The notes beneath the pieces were generated by a model that was not told the DNA's origin, ran no database searches, and worked only from the letters and a program-made list of their open reading frames with translations. Positions 45,475 through 56,126 of a stretch of 64,000 nt of DNA are shown here, piece by piece. A program made the translations under genes and the position numbers. The stretch is taken from the NCBI RefSeq assembly GCF_037042905.1, contig NC_087251.1, positions 46,448,373 to 46,512,372 of the forward strand. Reading direction: 5' to 3'. Each line of letters opens with the position of its first letter. Within the stretch, counting starts at the first letter, position 1. Origin of the DNA: Lytechinus pictus (Eukaryota; Echinodermata; Echinoidea; Temnopleuroida; Toxopneustidae).

Positions 45475-46078
45475 TTAAAGGACAAGTCCACCCCAACAAA
45501 AATTGATTTGAATAAAAATAGAAAATCCAATTAGCATAACACTGAAAATTTCATCAAAATCGGATGTAAAATAAGAAAGTTATGACATTTCAAAGTTTTG
45601 CTTATTTTCACAAAACAGTTATATGCTCATCCTGGTGGGTATGCAAATGAGGAGACTGATATCGTCATCCACTCACTATTTATTTTATATTTTATTATAT
45701 GAAATAGGGAATATTCTATTTTTCTCCTCATTGTCAAGTGAAACAACGATCAATTCCTCCCTGAACATGTGGAATGAGCATTGTTTAATACTATATGATT
45801 CAGTCAAGTTGGTTGTTATTGTCAAATCTATAAAAAATGAAATATTGTATACTAGTAATTAAAACAATAAAAAACAAAAGAAATAGTGAGTGAGGAACAT
45901 CATCGACTGTCTCATTTGAGTTGTGCATATCACTGTTTTATGAAAAATAAGCAAAACTTTGAAATGTCATAACTTTTTTATTTTACATCCGATTTCGATG
46001 AAATTTTCAGTATTTTGCTAGTTTGATTTTTCTCTTTTTATTTAAATCAACATTTTCTGGGGTGGACTTGACCTTTAA
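45475..46078. mobile_element. Palindromic MITE, intact copy (AAGGACAAGTCCACCCC)
   Basis: TTAAAGGACAAGTCCACCCC at the left and GGGGTGGACTTGACCTTTAA at the right are inverted repeats. The similarity continues inward for over 120 bp (TAACACTGAAAATTTCATCA against TGATGAAATTTTCAGT, shortened). The whole 600-bp element is a foldback. It is the reference for recognising the split copy at 14178-15665. Confidence 0.85.
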
Positions 46079-47599
46079 TATCTGAAAACTTTTTTGTAAC
46101 AAATTAGGTCTCAAAATAATTAATTAATAATCTATATGATTTTTTTTCGATTTAGAACTAAACTTGACATACTAAACACCTTTTTTAAATCATGAACAGG
46201 ATGGGTATATAACTAAACAATAAAATGTGAATGAAAAGACAGTCCAAGGATTCTTTGTGTGAAAATTCATGAAGTATACCTATAATGAAGTGGGTGCCTA
46301 TCTCGATGAAACAAAAAAAAAACTCGAATTGCGAGCAAAATAATTTATACAAATTGACTTAAGCAGATTATTATCTTACTCAAGGCAATGTGAGATCGAG
46401 CGAAATTTTTAGTTGTAAATAATGAAATGATTTTTTTTTACTTTCCAATTATGCCTCTTCCCTCGTTTTATTCACCTCTCCCCCTGGGGGTGGGGCTCTA
46501 GCAGCCCCCCTGTCTACACCAACGGGCAAAGATATTGTGAATTGTGTGAAATATGGAAAATAAATCAATATTTTTTAGGTAATCTTATATATGCACTATT
46601 TTATTTCTGCAAAAAGTATTTATCAGGCTTACAAGAAGTTCACATTTCAGAAGAAAAACATGAAAAATAATGATTACAAGTCATGTCCAACTTTAGATTT
46701 AATAGAGTGAGTTGGTTTCATTGATTTGATTAGTTTAATTAGAATTTAGAAGAAATTTTGATTTCTGGTTTATTTAATTTTTTCCGTTGCGTTTTTGATG
46801 AATCTAAAGATTTAAAACTGTAATATGTAGGCCTACACTACGACAAATATTTGTACAAGTTCATAGAAGTGATTAAGATCAGTATTTTTTGTATAAAATA
46901 ATCATGGTGATCTGTTCCTTTTGATAAATGAATACACATTTCATTTACAAGAAAAAACACGATTTAACCGCCCAAAAAGTCTCATCTCTGTGATTTATTA
47001 TATTCTTACAGTGGAAAGTATATATCTTGTGCGATTAAGTATGCATAATAACTAATACAATCATCATACACAAATACTTCCTTATGCGACCTAATGCTTT
47101 AAGTCACATTTTAAAACATTCCAAAAGGCATTTTCTGGGTTTTTCCGTTAATGGCCCCAAAGGCATTGATCATTACATTAATTGAACTTGAAGATTGCCT
47201 TGACCTTCTAGAGAGCTTTGCCGGGGACATTTGAACATTTAGATGACTATTTTACTTACCTGGTTATCACCAACCTGATGTTTGAAATCAATTCCGTGAA
47301 GTTTCCATCCTTTCCTCTTTTACGCAGTAATATCAGGAAAATCAAATCGACGTAGGCCTATCCTGTATATGTGTGCGTGATACGCTGTTTAAAATTCGTG
47401 GCGCCGTGGTCGTGACGCCATTTTTTACAGTATAGATTCGGTTCACTCTCGCCTGCTCCAGATCCATTCTAAAAATTTATCGCCTTTGTGCGGCTCGCTT
47501 TCTTCGCCCCATTGCACATGACCAGTATTCACATACGTCGTGTTGTTAATGAATTCATAGTGATTGTCTCCGTCAATGTCGGGTTGTTTTTTTTTTTTT
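46079..47599. other. AT-rich intergenic DNA
   Basis: No exon, RNA gene or clear element. CTCCCCCTGGGGGTGGGG at 46479 is a short palindrome. Confidence 0.4.
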
Positions 47600-48180
47600 T
47601 AATTCTATGCGCAGACTATGGAGGGAGAAGGGGGTATGAGGGGGGGGGGGCTTACAGGGATCCATGAGGGGCAAAGCCCCCTCTCCCACTGCAAAATAGA
47701 GCCTGAGGGTAATAAAAGAAGGGAAGAGCAAGGGAGAAAGAAGGAAAAGAAAGGAGAACGAGGGGAGAGAAAATTAAGGAAAATTACGAGAGGGGGCCGG
47801 ATCGAGAGAGAGAGAGAGAGAGGGAGGGGGGGGGGGAAGAAGGGAAAAAGAGAGACAGCTAGAGAAGGAAAAGAAAGGAAACGGAGATAAAATGAAAGGG
47901 AAGAGTGAAAGAATGAAGGAAAAGGGAAAAGGGGGAGGGGAAAATAGAGAATAAGAGAAAGTGGAGAAAAGAAAGAGAAAGAGAAGGCCTGGGAGAAAAA
48001 TGAAATTAAGGAAGAAACTGAAAGGAAAATATAAAGATAAAGGAAAGGAAAAGTAAAAGGAAAAGTAAAAGGAGAAAGATAGAGATGAAAGGGAGCGATG
48101 AAAGAAAGGGATAGAAAGGTAGAAGGAAAAGGAAATGGAATAGGGGAAAATGGCACATGGAGAGAGGAAGAAAGAGGCCG
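47600..48180 (+). repeat. Third purine-rich tract
   Basis: A/G-rich + strand with GAGAGAGAGAGAGAGAGGGA (47804) and GGAAAAGTAAAAGGAAAAGT words. The frames of 183 and 141 codons on the minus strand are low-complexity Ser/Phe/Pro/Leu runs and not genes. A further purine patch is at 48580-48655. Confidence 0.8.
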
Positions 48181-48655
48181 TGTCTAAACAGCCCTCCATG
48201 AAGTAAGGCCGGCCGGGGTTATTTTATTAAGCAATGATCCGGACCGAAACGACCTTGTTCTCATGCCGCATACATTTGAGACACAAAGCATAGAGGAAAG
48301 TGCAGTAAAACAGCCTAAAGGGAGAAGGAAAAAAAAAAGGCACAGAAATAAAGTGAAAAAATAATAATCATGATAGGGAAGAGGAAAGAAAACAAAGGAA
48401 AAACGAAATCGCATGTAACGTAGCCTCATTTTTTTTTAAAACAATTTGCAAAACTAGGAGCCTACAAGTTTGGCCTCCTCTTGTATTAAATTTAGAGATG
48501 AGAAAGGAAATATATGATAAGATATGGGCGGATCTAGTAGAGGCCGAAGCGGCCATGACACTTGTTGGTGACGCAAAAGCAGAAAAAAGGGAGAAAAGAG
48601 AAAAAGAAGGATAAAAGGAACGAAGAGATAAAGAAAATACGAGAAAGAAAAAAAA

Positions 48656-49427
48656 AACAGGCAGATGTCCTACAGGATGATGTGAATGCAGTAAAGGAAT
48701 GGGCAAACTTGTGGCAACTGAAATTCAACGAGTCCAAGTGTAAAGTTATTCACTATGGTCGAAATAATCAAAGCTTCACGTACCATATGACAACTGAAGA
48801 CGGTCATCAAGAAGTAAGGTCTGATGAAAAAGAAAAAGACCTAGGAGTCCTTTTTGAGAAGTCTCTATCCTTCAGCACCCATGCTGCTGATGTTGCAAGA
48901 AGGGCTAATGCAAAACTTGGAATGATTAAGAGGTCTTTCACAGCATTAAATGAGAAAGGATGGCTCAAGCTTTATAAAGCCATAAGGCCTTCTCTGGAAT
49001 ATTGCAACTCTGCATGAGCTCCTGTATATAAACGAGATGAAGATCTACTTGAAAAGGAACAGCAGAGAGCAACCAGACTTTACCTCATCTCCGGCCGTCA
49101 TCTAGACTATCCTGAAATGCTGAAGGCTTTAAAACTACCTACTCATATAGAAGACAAAGAGCTGAACTGATCCAAATATACAAAATTTCAAAAGGTCTTG
49201 ATCAAATTGACCTAAACAACCTCTTTGAGATTGATGTTCACGGTAGAACCAGAGGTCACAGCATGAAATTAAGAAAAAACAGATGCAAATTGGAAATAAA
49301 GCAAAATGCATTTTCAATTAGGAGTAGGACCTATAAATAAATATGCTTTACCCGAGGAAGCAGTTTCTGCATCTAGTGTCAATATGTTCAAGTCAGCTAT
49401 TGAGAGGCACTGGAAAACCATCCACTA
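48656..49427 (+). mobile_element. LINE polymerase C-terminal remnant
   Basis: The open frame from 48659 has LQDDVNAVKEWANLWQLKFN and ESKCKVIHYG, then KDLGVLF and RPSLEYCNSA. These match the conserved LQ.DL..L..W...W.L.FN..KC.V and DLGV motifs that follow the catalytic core of non-LTR reverse transcriptases. A TGA at 49015-49017 stands where a Trp (SVWAP) is usual. The frame shifts near 49138, where GHSMKLRKNRCKLEIKQ then reads, and again near 49325, where LPEEAVSASSVNMFKSA reads; it ends at TAA about 49428. TCCAAGTAAATCCAAGT-type short repeats at 49493-49530 are a typical LINE 3' end. The catalytic part is missing (5' truncation). Confidence 0.85.
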
Positions 49428-49530
49428 AAGTTTCTACCAGAGACTATCCAACGTGACGAGGGGCAAATAAGCTACAAGCTTTACGTCTCTACATCCAAGT
49501 AAATCCAAGTCCCGGATCCAAGTAAGTAAA

Positions 49531-50179
49531 TTAAATGAAAAGAGGGAGGATGGCCTGTACAATCAACCCACACTTTTTTTTTAGACAGAAACAAAATGTT
49601 TAAATCAATGGGAAATGCTACAGCTAATGCGTAGATTCATCTTTAATTGCTGTTAAATGCCTGAATTGACCTAACTTTGGCATTCTAACATTGTCTAATG
49701 AAAACGCAAATCTTCTCGCTCTTTTTTCATTTTTGATTTGTCCTCTTGAGTTACGGTAGAATTCAATTGCCGTGGCTGGTTTGTTTCAACGACAGAATAG
49801 GTTCTATTCTACACAAAAAAAAATCGGAAAATGGTAAGCAAAGATACGAATAAGTCTTGTATTTTCGTTAAAGTTGTATTCTAAATTTGATTTTCATGTT
49901 GCTGTGCCCTGTATATGTTGATTAACACTTAATGAATCATTTGTCGTTTAATTCAAGCATGCACTAATTTTTTTGTTAGCTGGTAGTTTTAGCTTTCGCA
50001 GCCGACCCGAAGGCAGCCGCGCGGGCGTGTGGATAGTGGAACTTGTGCTTATTTCGTTAGGGGTTGCTAAAGCGCAGTTGCGCCCCGTACCGCAGACAGT
50101 CCTCACTCAGCTAATTACCGGTACCTCAACTTCTCAAGATGGTTCGTGCATGCTCCACTCCACTTCACTACCAACTACC
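49531..50179. other. Intergenic DNA with a GC-rich patch
   Basis: A GC-rich stretch with CpGs at 49995-50110 (GCAGCCGCGCGGGCGTGTGG) precedes the large palindrome. No gene can be supported; it could be part of a promoter or of a repeat. Confidence 0.35.
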
Positions 50180-50188
50180 GCTACAGCC

Positions 50189-51080
50189 TAGTCTTGAGGA
50201 CGCAATGATGATGATTTTTAAAATAATGAAATATACTTCTTCATCATTGACGTCTTGACACTCTTCCCCCTGTCGCATAAGAGAAGAACCATAATAAAGA
50301 TGGATTTCCCTCGGAAATCCATCTTTAGAAACAAAAATCACTTTAATTGTATTGATTTCATTAATTTTCACACCTTCCTACGCCTAATGCGTAGGAAGGT
50401 TTTAAAAATTATAACATGAAAATGTGAAAAATTTAAGGTTTCTTACCTAACTGATGCCGGATAAACACCTCGATCCACATGTAAACAACGTAAGTACAAT
50501 AGCGTCGACCCTTGAACCGCTTATGTATGACGTACTTCCGGCTAGCGATGCCGTTCTGATGAATAATTTATAGAAAAAAAATATTATTTCGCAAATGTTA
50601 AAATGTATCACGTAAATTAAAAATAATTGTCAGTTTCATACCAATTATTTTTAATTACGTGATAAATTTTAACATTTGCGAAATAATTTTTTTTTCTATA
50701 AATTATTCATCAGAACGGCATCGCTAGCCAGAAGTACGTCATACATAAGCGGTTCAAGGGTCGACGCTATTGTACTTACGTTGTTTACATGTGGATCGAG
50801 GTGTTTACTCAGCATCAGTTAGGTAAGAAACCTTAAATTTTTCACATTTTCATGTTATAATTTTTAAAACCTTCCTACGCATTAGGCGTAGGAAGGTGTG
50901 AAAATTAATGAAATCAATACAATTAAAGTGATTTTTGTTTCTAAAGATGGATTTCCGAGGGAAATCCATCTTTATTATGGTTCTTCTCTTATGCGACAGG
51001 GGGAAGAGTGTCAAGATGTCAATGATGAAGAAGTATATTTCATTATTTTAAAAATCATCATCATTGCGTCCTCAAGACTA
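50189..51080. mobile_element. 892-bp near-perfect palindromic element with 9-bp target duplication
   Basis: The left arm (50189-50629) and right arm (50642-51080) are inverted copies with only a few differences, around a 12-base spacer. The flanks GCTACAGCC (50180-50188 and 51081-51089) are an exact 9-bp direct repeat, and the ends are TAGTCTTGAGG/CCTCAAGACTA. Each arm holds smaller hairpins, CCTTCCTACGC/GCGTAGGAAGG and GATGGATTTCC/GGAAATCCATC. The same 61-residue frame appears once in each arm because of the symmetry; it has no recognisable motif. A 9-bp duplication fits a Mutator-like foldback. Confidence 0.95.
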
Positions 51081-51164
51081 GCTACAGCCTACACTACGCT
51101 CCACCTACCCGAAAGTCAAGGCCAGGTCAAAAACTCGCTCTGGCCAAAGGTGGGAAAAGAATAG

Positions 51165-51258
51165 ACAGCTGGCAGCCGTCTGTTTCGAGGAGTTTTTTAA
51201 CATTTTTTTTTTTTTTAATTTCTCCTCGTACACAGACGGCTCGCTAGCGTGCAGCCAC
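51165..51258. repeat. Foldback around a T run
   Basis: CAGCCGTCTGTTTCGAGGAG at the left pairs with CTCCTCGTACACAGACGGCT at the right, separated by about 30 bases rich in T. Confidence 0.7.
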
Positions 51259-51744
51259 CATTAGGGGACTTGCAATGCAAAATCCCCCCGTCGGGGCTCT
51301 TCAATTTTTGTCTTTAATGAATAAAAATTTTGAAAATTAACGCGACCAAAATGCAAATTAATATTCCCTCTTGGCATTAATTGCCAAAAAACGGAGAAAA
51401 ATCAAGGTAAAAGGAACAAAAACAGTGACTTACCTCGGCTGTCGCGCAAATTCACTTCCCCGTTTTATCCGATCTTAAGTACATAAACATATGGCCATTG
51501 AGTCCCCTGTACAGATCGCGCTAGAACTTCGGTCTCTGTATTTGGTGAGTGAAGCCAACGGAGTTCAGCTGAACAACCAACATAACACAGAGACCGAAGC
51601 TTTTGGTCTAGGAAAAGAATGCATATTTATTGTAAAAATCCTAATTCCTACACCGAAAGGCGAAACTAGCTTAAAAAGAATAAGGGCACCACAATGAGAA
51701 ATCTAATTTCTTACTTTTCATCCTAATTCACTCCATATCCATCC

Positions 51745-52850
51745 TCCGGTTAGCCTCAAAATTGGTGATTTAGAGACAACATCGAGTTCCTCACACGTAA
51801 TAATAATGATATAGCCATAGGTACGTATATTTACCCAGGGATTAGGGAAGCCACTTCACTTCAGTTCTGAAAACTGTTCTCCCAGCGGGCCCTGCTATTA
51901 TTATAAATAATTCACTGCCGATTTCAAACATCGTATGTGCGAGGGTCCGAGCTCAGACCCTCGCTTACTAACTTACTATCGGATACAGCTCGCTCCTTGC
52001 CCTTTGTTGTAAACATCTCAAAATCTGTGATTTGAAGCTGGTTCCCAGTTTCCCACACGTATTAATCTAGTGCCAAATCCAAAATGGCGACGCGAATTGT
52101 GCATGACCCGTGCGCAATTCACGCTCTGGAACTGCGATGTCTCGTAATATGGGTCTTGCGAGCAGGGCTGGGTGGCTTCTGAACCGAACTTTTGTCATTC
52201 GGAGTAACTAGAGAACTGAAAATTAGGTCTGAAAAAGGGGGTCATCAAAGCGGCACATCCCCGTACCACCAATATATGTGAGTGCTCCCCCCCCCCCCGG
52301 CCCGATAATGAATCGAGCAAGACCCGTGCGTGTTTTTTACATAGCCGGTACCGATTACGCCTAGATCAACTGATTTCCGGAGACCCGTTTTTGATGTGGT
52401 CCGTTCCAGAGCATTGCATTTTTGGCAATCGTTGATCCAAGAGCCGCTCCGGAGACCCTCATTTTAAGACCAAGATTTAGTTCCAGAGCCCCCTATTTTC
52501 GAGTTGGCGCGACACATAGGTATCATATTATAATTTGAGTACCCCCCCCCCCCTCCGGTACTCTACACCTACCTGAACATCAAGGTACAAAACTCGCTTC
52601 GCTAGTCTGAGTGACAAATGTGTCACTTTATGGGGAGAAAATATAAAACCCCTGCAACAAAATGACCTTACAATTCATTTATAACAACTCGTCTTACATT
52701 TCACAAAGTTTCACATTTTTTTCCACGTTTCTATCAGTCTCAAAATTGGTGATTTAGAGGCAGTATCAGTTTCCTCACACATATTAATTCACTGCTGATT
52801 CCAAAACATCGCAAACACAAATTGCGCATGCGCGGAAATCGCAGCTCAAG
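51745..52850 (+). repeat. Three copies of a ~95-120 bp unit upstream of ERH
   Basis: TCAAAATTGGTGATTTAGAG, TTCCTCACAC and AATTCACTGC occur in order at 51755-51925, with variants at 52017-52125 and 52738-52835. Copy 1 is interrupted by about 100 bp (51797-51905) that begins with AATAATAATGATATAGCC, the reversed tail of a SINE. Copy 2 contains CCAAAATGGCGACGCG and copy 3 contains TGCGCATGCGCG. Confidence 0.65.
52823..52834. promoter_or_regulatory. NRF-1-like palindromic site
   Basis: TGCGCATGCGCG matches the NRF-1 consensus YGCGCAYGCGCR except for its last base context; the GCGCATGCGC core is exact. NRF-1 sites are typical of TATA-less promoters of housekeeping genes, and this one is 556 bp before the first certain ERH exon. 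Binding is an inference. Confidence 0.4.
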
Positions 52851-52929
52851 ACAATTCATGAATATTCATGAGTAGGACTATAGATCGAGATCTGATGCAA
52901 ATGCGAAACGATCCCGTTTAATTTCATTC

Positions 52930-53092
52930 ATTTTGCCCAAATAACACTTGGTCTAATTAGACCAAATGGTTATTGGACCAAATGGCTATTGAACCAACTG
53001 GCTATTAGACAAAATGGTGAGTGGACAAAAAGGCAATTAGACCATGTGGATATTCGACGAACTGATGTAGACCAATGGTAGACCATTTGTAC
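52930..53092 (+). repeat. Degenerate GACCAAATGGCTATT repeats
   Basis: Words such as AGACCAAATGGTTATTGGAC, ACCAAATGGCTATTGAACCA and AGACCATGTGGATATTCG follow each other with a 16-18 base period. ATGGTGAGT at 53015 lies within them. Confidence 0.7.
53015..53017 (+). CDS. ERH: Candidate ERH start codon before a GTGAGT donor
   Basis: CAAAATG is followed directly by GTGAGT at 53018, which would give a first exon ending with ATG (phase 0) and a product starting MAHTILL. Phase and spacing fit exon 2. Against it, the ATG lies in a degenerate repeat block where ATGG is common, so it may be coincidence. Confidence 0.3.
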
Positions 53093-53378
53093 TTTCCTCT
53101 TTGTTTTTCAATTTTTTATGTCGCATGCCTGTGAGGGCGAAGTCGCCCATAGTCATATAGACCTTACAATGTATGTATTTCCTATGCTGATTTGAATTTT
53201 GTTCTGTTGTCATACAATAGCCTTGTTTAATATGATTAAAATGCATGTTTTTATCAAGTTGGCATGCCTATGTTAGAAAAGCACTCAATCTTCAATATGG
53301 TTTCCAGTGTGATTTTTAAGTCTGCTTTCCTATGCTTTTCATTGACAACACTTTCATCTCTTTTTGTTGTTGTTCTAG

Positions 53379-53463
53379 GCTCACACAATTTTGCTCATTC
53401 AGCCCGATGCCCCCATGTCCAAAACGTATGCAGACTATAGCAGTATCAAAGAGTGCATGGAAG
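53379..53463 (+). CDS. ERH: ERH exon 2
   Basis: The acceptor TTGTTGTTGTTCTAG precedes GCT CAC ACA (AHT), and the exon ends in phase 1 at GTAAGT. It encodes the first beta strand and the TYADY...ECMEG helix start. Confidence 0.9.
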
Positions 53464-56126
53464 GTAAGTACAGAATGTATTTATTTTCATCCATTTCTAT
53501 GGCTCATTGCCCCCCCCCCCTCCTTTTGAATCTTGAACTTATGCATATTCGATTGCTGTACGTGTGTGAGAAACTGATTCAAACTCAGGTTTAAAGTTGT
53601 GGTTTAAGTATGGATAGCCAATTGTTACATAAATCACTAACAGTAGAGATATCATACTTCAGCTTATTTGGCTCTCAAATCATTCATAATTGTCAAGGAA
53701 GTATATATAGATGATTGTCTTCACCATTGATGGATCAGGAAAGAGCACAGTAAACATAAGAAACATACAACTTAATAAAAATTTTGATACTTTTGGCTTC
53801 CCATACTTAAACCACAACTTTAAACCTGTTATCAGAATACGGGCCATTGAGTTTGAACTAGCACGTCCGAAGCTTTTATATGATATACAATTTGTCTAAG
53901 TTGATCAACAATAACCCTCACAAATGTAGACGCAATGGGAAGCTGATGACCCCTTACATATTGCTGGTCTTGAGAACAAGATTAATATGTTTGGCCTTCT
54001 GTTGGCGACACTTGGGACTTACTATATTATGGTAGCTACCGTATTGATAGAGCTAGCCAATGCGTTTATGGTTACCATAATTGTAAGTCTGCAAGGAATA
54101 TGGCACCTGGGCCCGTTGCATAAAAGTTACTATTATGGTGTAACTTTGCCATCTAATGGTAACTAGTATGGTAATGATGATCAACAGCCAATCAGAATCA
54201 AGGATTCCATGCAAGTTACCATTGGATGGCAAAGTTACCATAATGGTAACTTTTATGCAACAGGGCTCAAATACGCCCTTGCATTCTCCAGTACTTTAAG
54301 CATAAATAACTATGGTAATATTTTCTTACTTCGGCTGCAGGCAATGGCATGTGGCCAATCAAGGGCCAGTCAGATGATACGTAGATCTAAGGGGGCCTTC
54401 TCTACCACAGAAGTCCGGGGTCTGATTCCCAGCATGGCCCATGAGCAAGGAAGTTTATCTACATTGCTCTTTTATCTTGCATCAAGTAAATGCAAAATGC
54501 TATGTGCAGTATTGATACCAATCTGTGCACATTTTAATAAAAAAAAATGAATTGATAAAATGAATGATTCATAATTACCACCGAGTCAGATGACATAATA
54601 CTTCAGCAGTAATAAATGTCAATGTGGTTTGCTCTGCTCCTTAGGTATTTGCCGGATCTTCGAAGAGCATCTTAAAACGTGTCATCCGAGTAGTCCATCA
54701 ATCACATATGATATCAGCGAGCTGTTTGAATTCATCGATAACATGACAGATATTTCATGCCTGGTGTAAGTAGACTGATATTGATGTACGTCTGGAAATT
54801 TTTTTTTTTGTGAATGCTGCAGCTGTTGCTTTTCAGAAATTTTAGCTAGAAAAAAATTTATCATTTCGGCTTAAAATAATTTAATTTGTGTTAACTTGTC
54901 CAAAGGACCTATTTAATCCAAAATAGTCCCTGGGATGGTGACCAAAATTTACATGATTGTAGAAAATTATGTAATCTACAGGAAATGCGTGAAATTTAAA
55001 TTTGGCTGTAAATCTGTTCTAATTTATGAACTGCTCATTTTAGATTGAAAATAAAAGATTGGTTGTTTTCTTATAATATTGTTGGGCTATGACTAGGTCA
55101 TATTTATACAAAATCAAGTCTTCATATCTCATTTGAAGCAGAATGTTTTTCTGATCAATATAAGACAAGTTTGAAGAAAATCGGTTGAAAAAATTGGTCT
55201 GTTTTGGCAAAAAAAAATTAGGGGGCGTGGCCTAAAAATGTTGACTTGTTGTGTGTGGAGAACGGAAGAAGTCCTTTAGAGCTGATATTTCAAAAACCAA
55301 GTTTATATATTTCATTTGAAGCAGGTTATTTTTCTAATCACCGTTTGCCCCCAAAACGCTGAATTATCTTCTGTTGATGGTAAAAGTCCTTTTATTGAGC
55401 TGATTCGGTGTCTATTTCTTTGCTAACTATCCTGATTGGCATTATCAAAAAATGATTAAAATATTTATCCCCCACTTCATTAAATTTCGTACTTGAATTG
55501 AAACCACTGCGTTTTATACCAGGTCACTTCCTGACTTGTTTATCTTTACTTGCACATCTTTTGACACCAAACATACATGGACACCAGATTTAGTTCAACA
55601 GATGAGGACACCGCATTTTTAGACCACAACCCCTCAAAAGTCATTTTTTGCTCGTGCTGTCCCATTTTTTTACCTAATTTTTTTTTCAATATGTCGTATT
55701 GATCAGGACAAATAACACTTCATTTGTACTCCTCTATATACATGTAGCCCATCTCTACTGCTCCCCCTTTTTTCTGTATAAATTGTTGGCAATACATCTC
55801 TTTTAGCAATATTTTGCAAAAGCCCTGTGTAAATCATGTAAGCACCAATAGAATTCCCTTGGAAATCAACAATAGTGTTTGTGTTTTTCCAGCTTAGACA
55901 TTAAGTGGTTATTTTTTCATAAATTTAGGATCTCTTAATAGGAGTATAAAGGCGAGCAATTTTGCTCATTACTTCTTAAATATGACGTGGTGAATTAATT
56001 ATTCCCTTTTTTTTGTTCTAAATCATCAGTCTGGACACAGAGACGAAATGCAACTACGTACCAAAGAACAAATTATGGATCAAGGAGAAGATATATGTAA
56101 CGCTAAGCAAAGAAGCAGCCAAGTAG
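53379..56126 (+). CDS. ERH: Enhancer of rudimentary homolog (ERH), exons 2-4
   Basis: ERH is a small, highly conserved nuclear protein. It forms dimers and binds short motifs in partners such as CIZ1, DGCR8 and RNA-decay or RNA-methylation factors, acting in mRNA processing, microRNA maturation and the cell cycle. The exons 53379-53463, 54645-54765 and 56030-56126 splice in phase to 100 residues: [61 protein letters not shown] and [17 protein letters not shown], then TAG 56124-56126. This is the whole ERH fold after the initiator Met; family length is about 104. The start codon must lie in an upstream exon that ends in phase 0. Many residues differ from the animal consensus, including the loop after ILLIQP and the segment between SCLV and WIKEK, so it may be a fast-evolving paralog. 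Confidence 0.92.
53574..53848. mobile_element. Foldback MITE in ERH intron
   Basis: ACTCAGGTTTAAAGTTGTGGTT at the left and AACCACAACTTTAAACCTG at the right are inverted (the first cut to its core CAGGTTTAAAGTTGTGGTT), and the right end reads ATCAGAATACGGGCC. It belongs to the GGCCCGTATTCTGA family; its left terminus is worn. Confidence 0.7.
54109..54267. mobile_element. MITE of the GTTGCATAAAAGTTAC family in ERH intron
   Basis: GTTGCATAAAAGTTACTATT at the left is inverted at the right as AATGGTAACTTTTATGCAAC. The same family is at 38306-38486. It lies in the intron before ERH exon 3. Confidence 0.85.
54335..54548 (+). mobile_element. Decayed tRNA-derived SINE in ERH intron
   Basis: ACAGAAGTCCGGGGTCTGAT and TCCCAGCATGG form a B-box-like end of a tRNA head. 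The body (AAGGAAGTTTATCTACATTG) and an A-rich tail (AATAAAAAAAAATGAAT) follow. The A box is not recognisable. Confidence 0.5.
54645..54765 (+). CDS. ERH: ERH exon 3
   Basis: The acceptor TCTGCTCCTTAG precedes a phase-1 exon reading [10 protein letters not shown] and [15 protein letters not shown], ending at GTAAGT in phase 2. It holds the most conserved core of the family. Confidence 0.92.
56030..56126 (+). CDS. ERH: ERH exon 4 with stop
   Basis: The acceptor TTCTAAATCATCAG precedes TCTGGACAC. It reads [20 protein letters not shown] then [11 protein letters not shown] and [11 protein letters not shown] is a family signature; the very C-terminus (KEAAK) is shorter than the Gln/Ala-rich vertebrate end. 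Confidence 0.9.

Noticed and set aside
50168..51164. Two identical short proteins on opposite strands
   Set aside because: They are one frame seen twice because of the palindrome; there is no motif, and AT-rich codons explain the openness.
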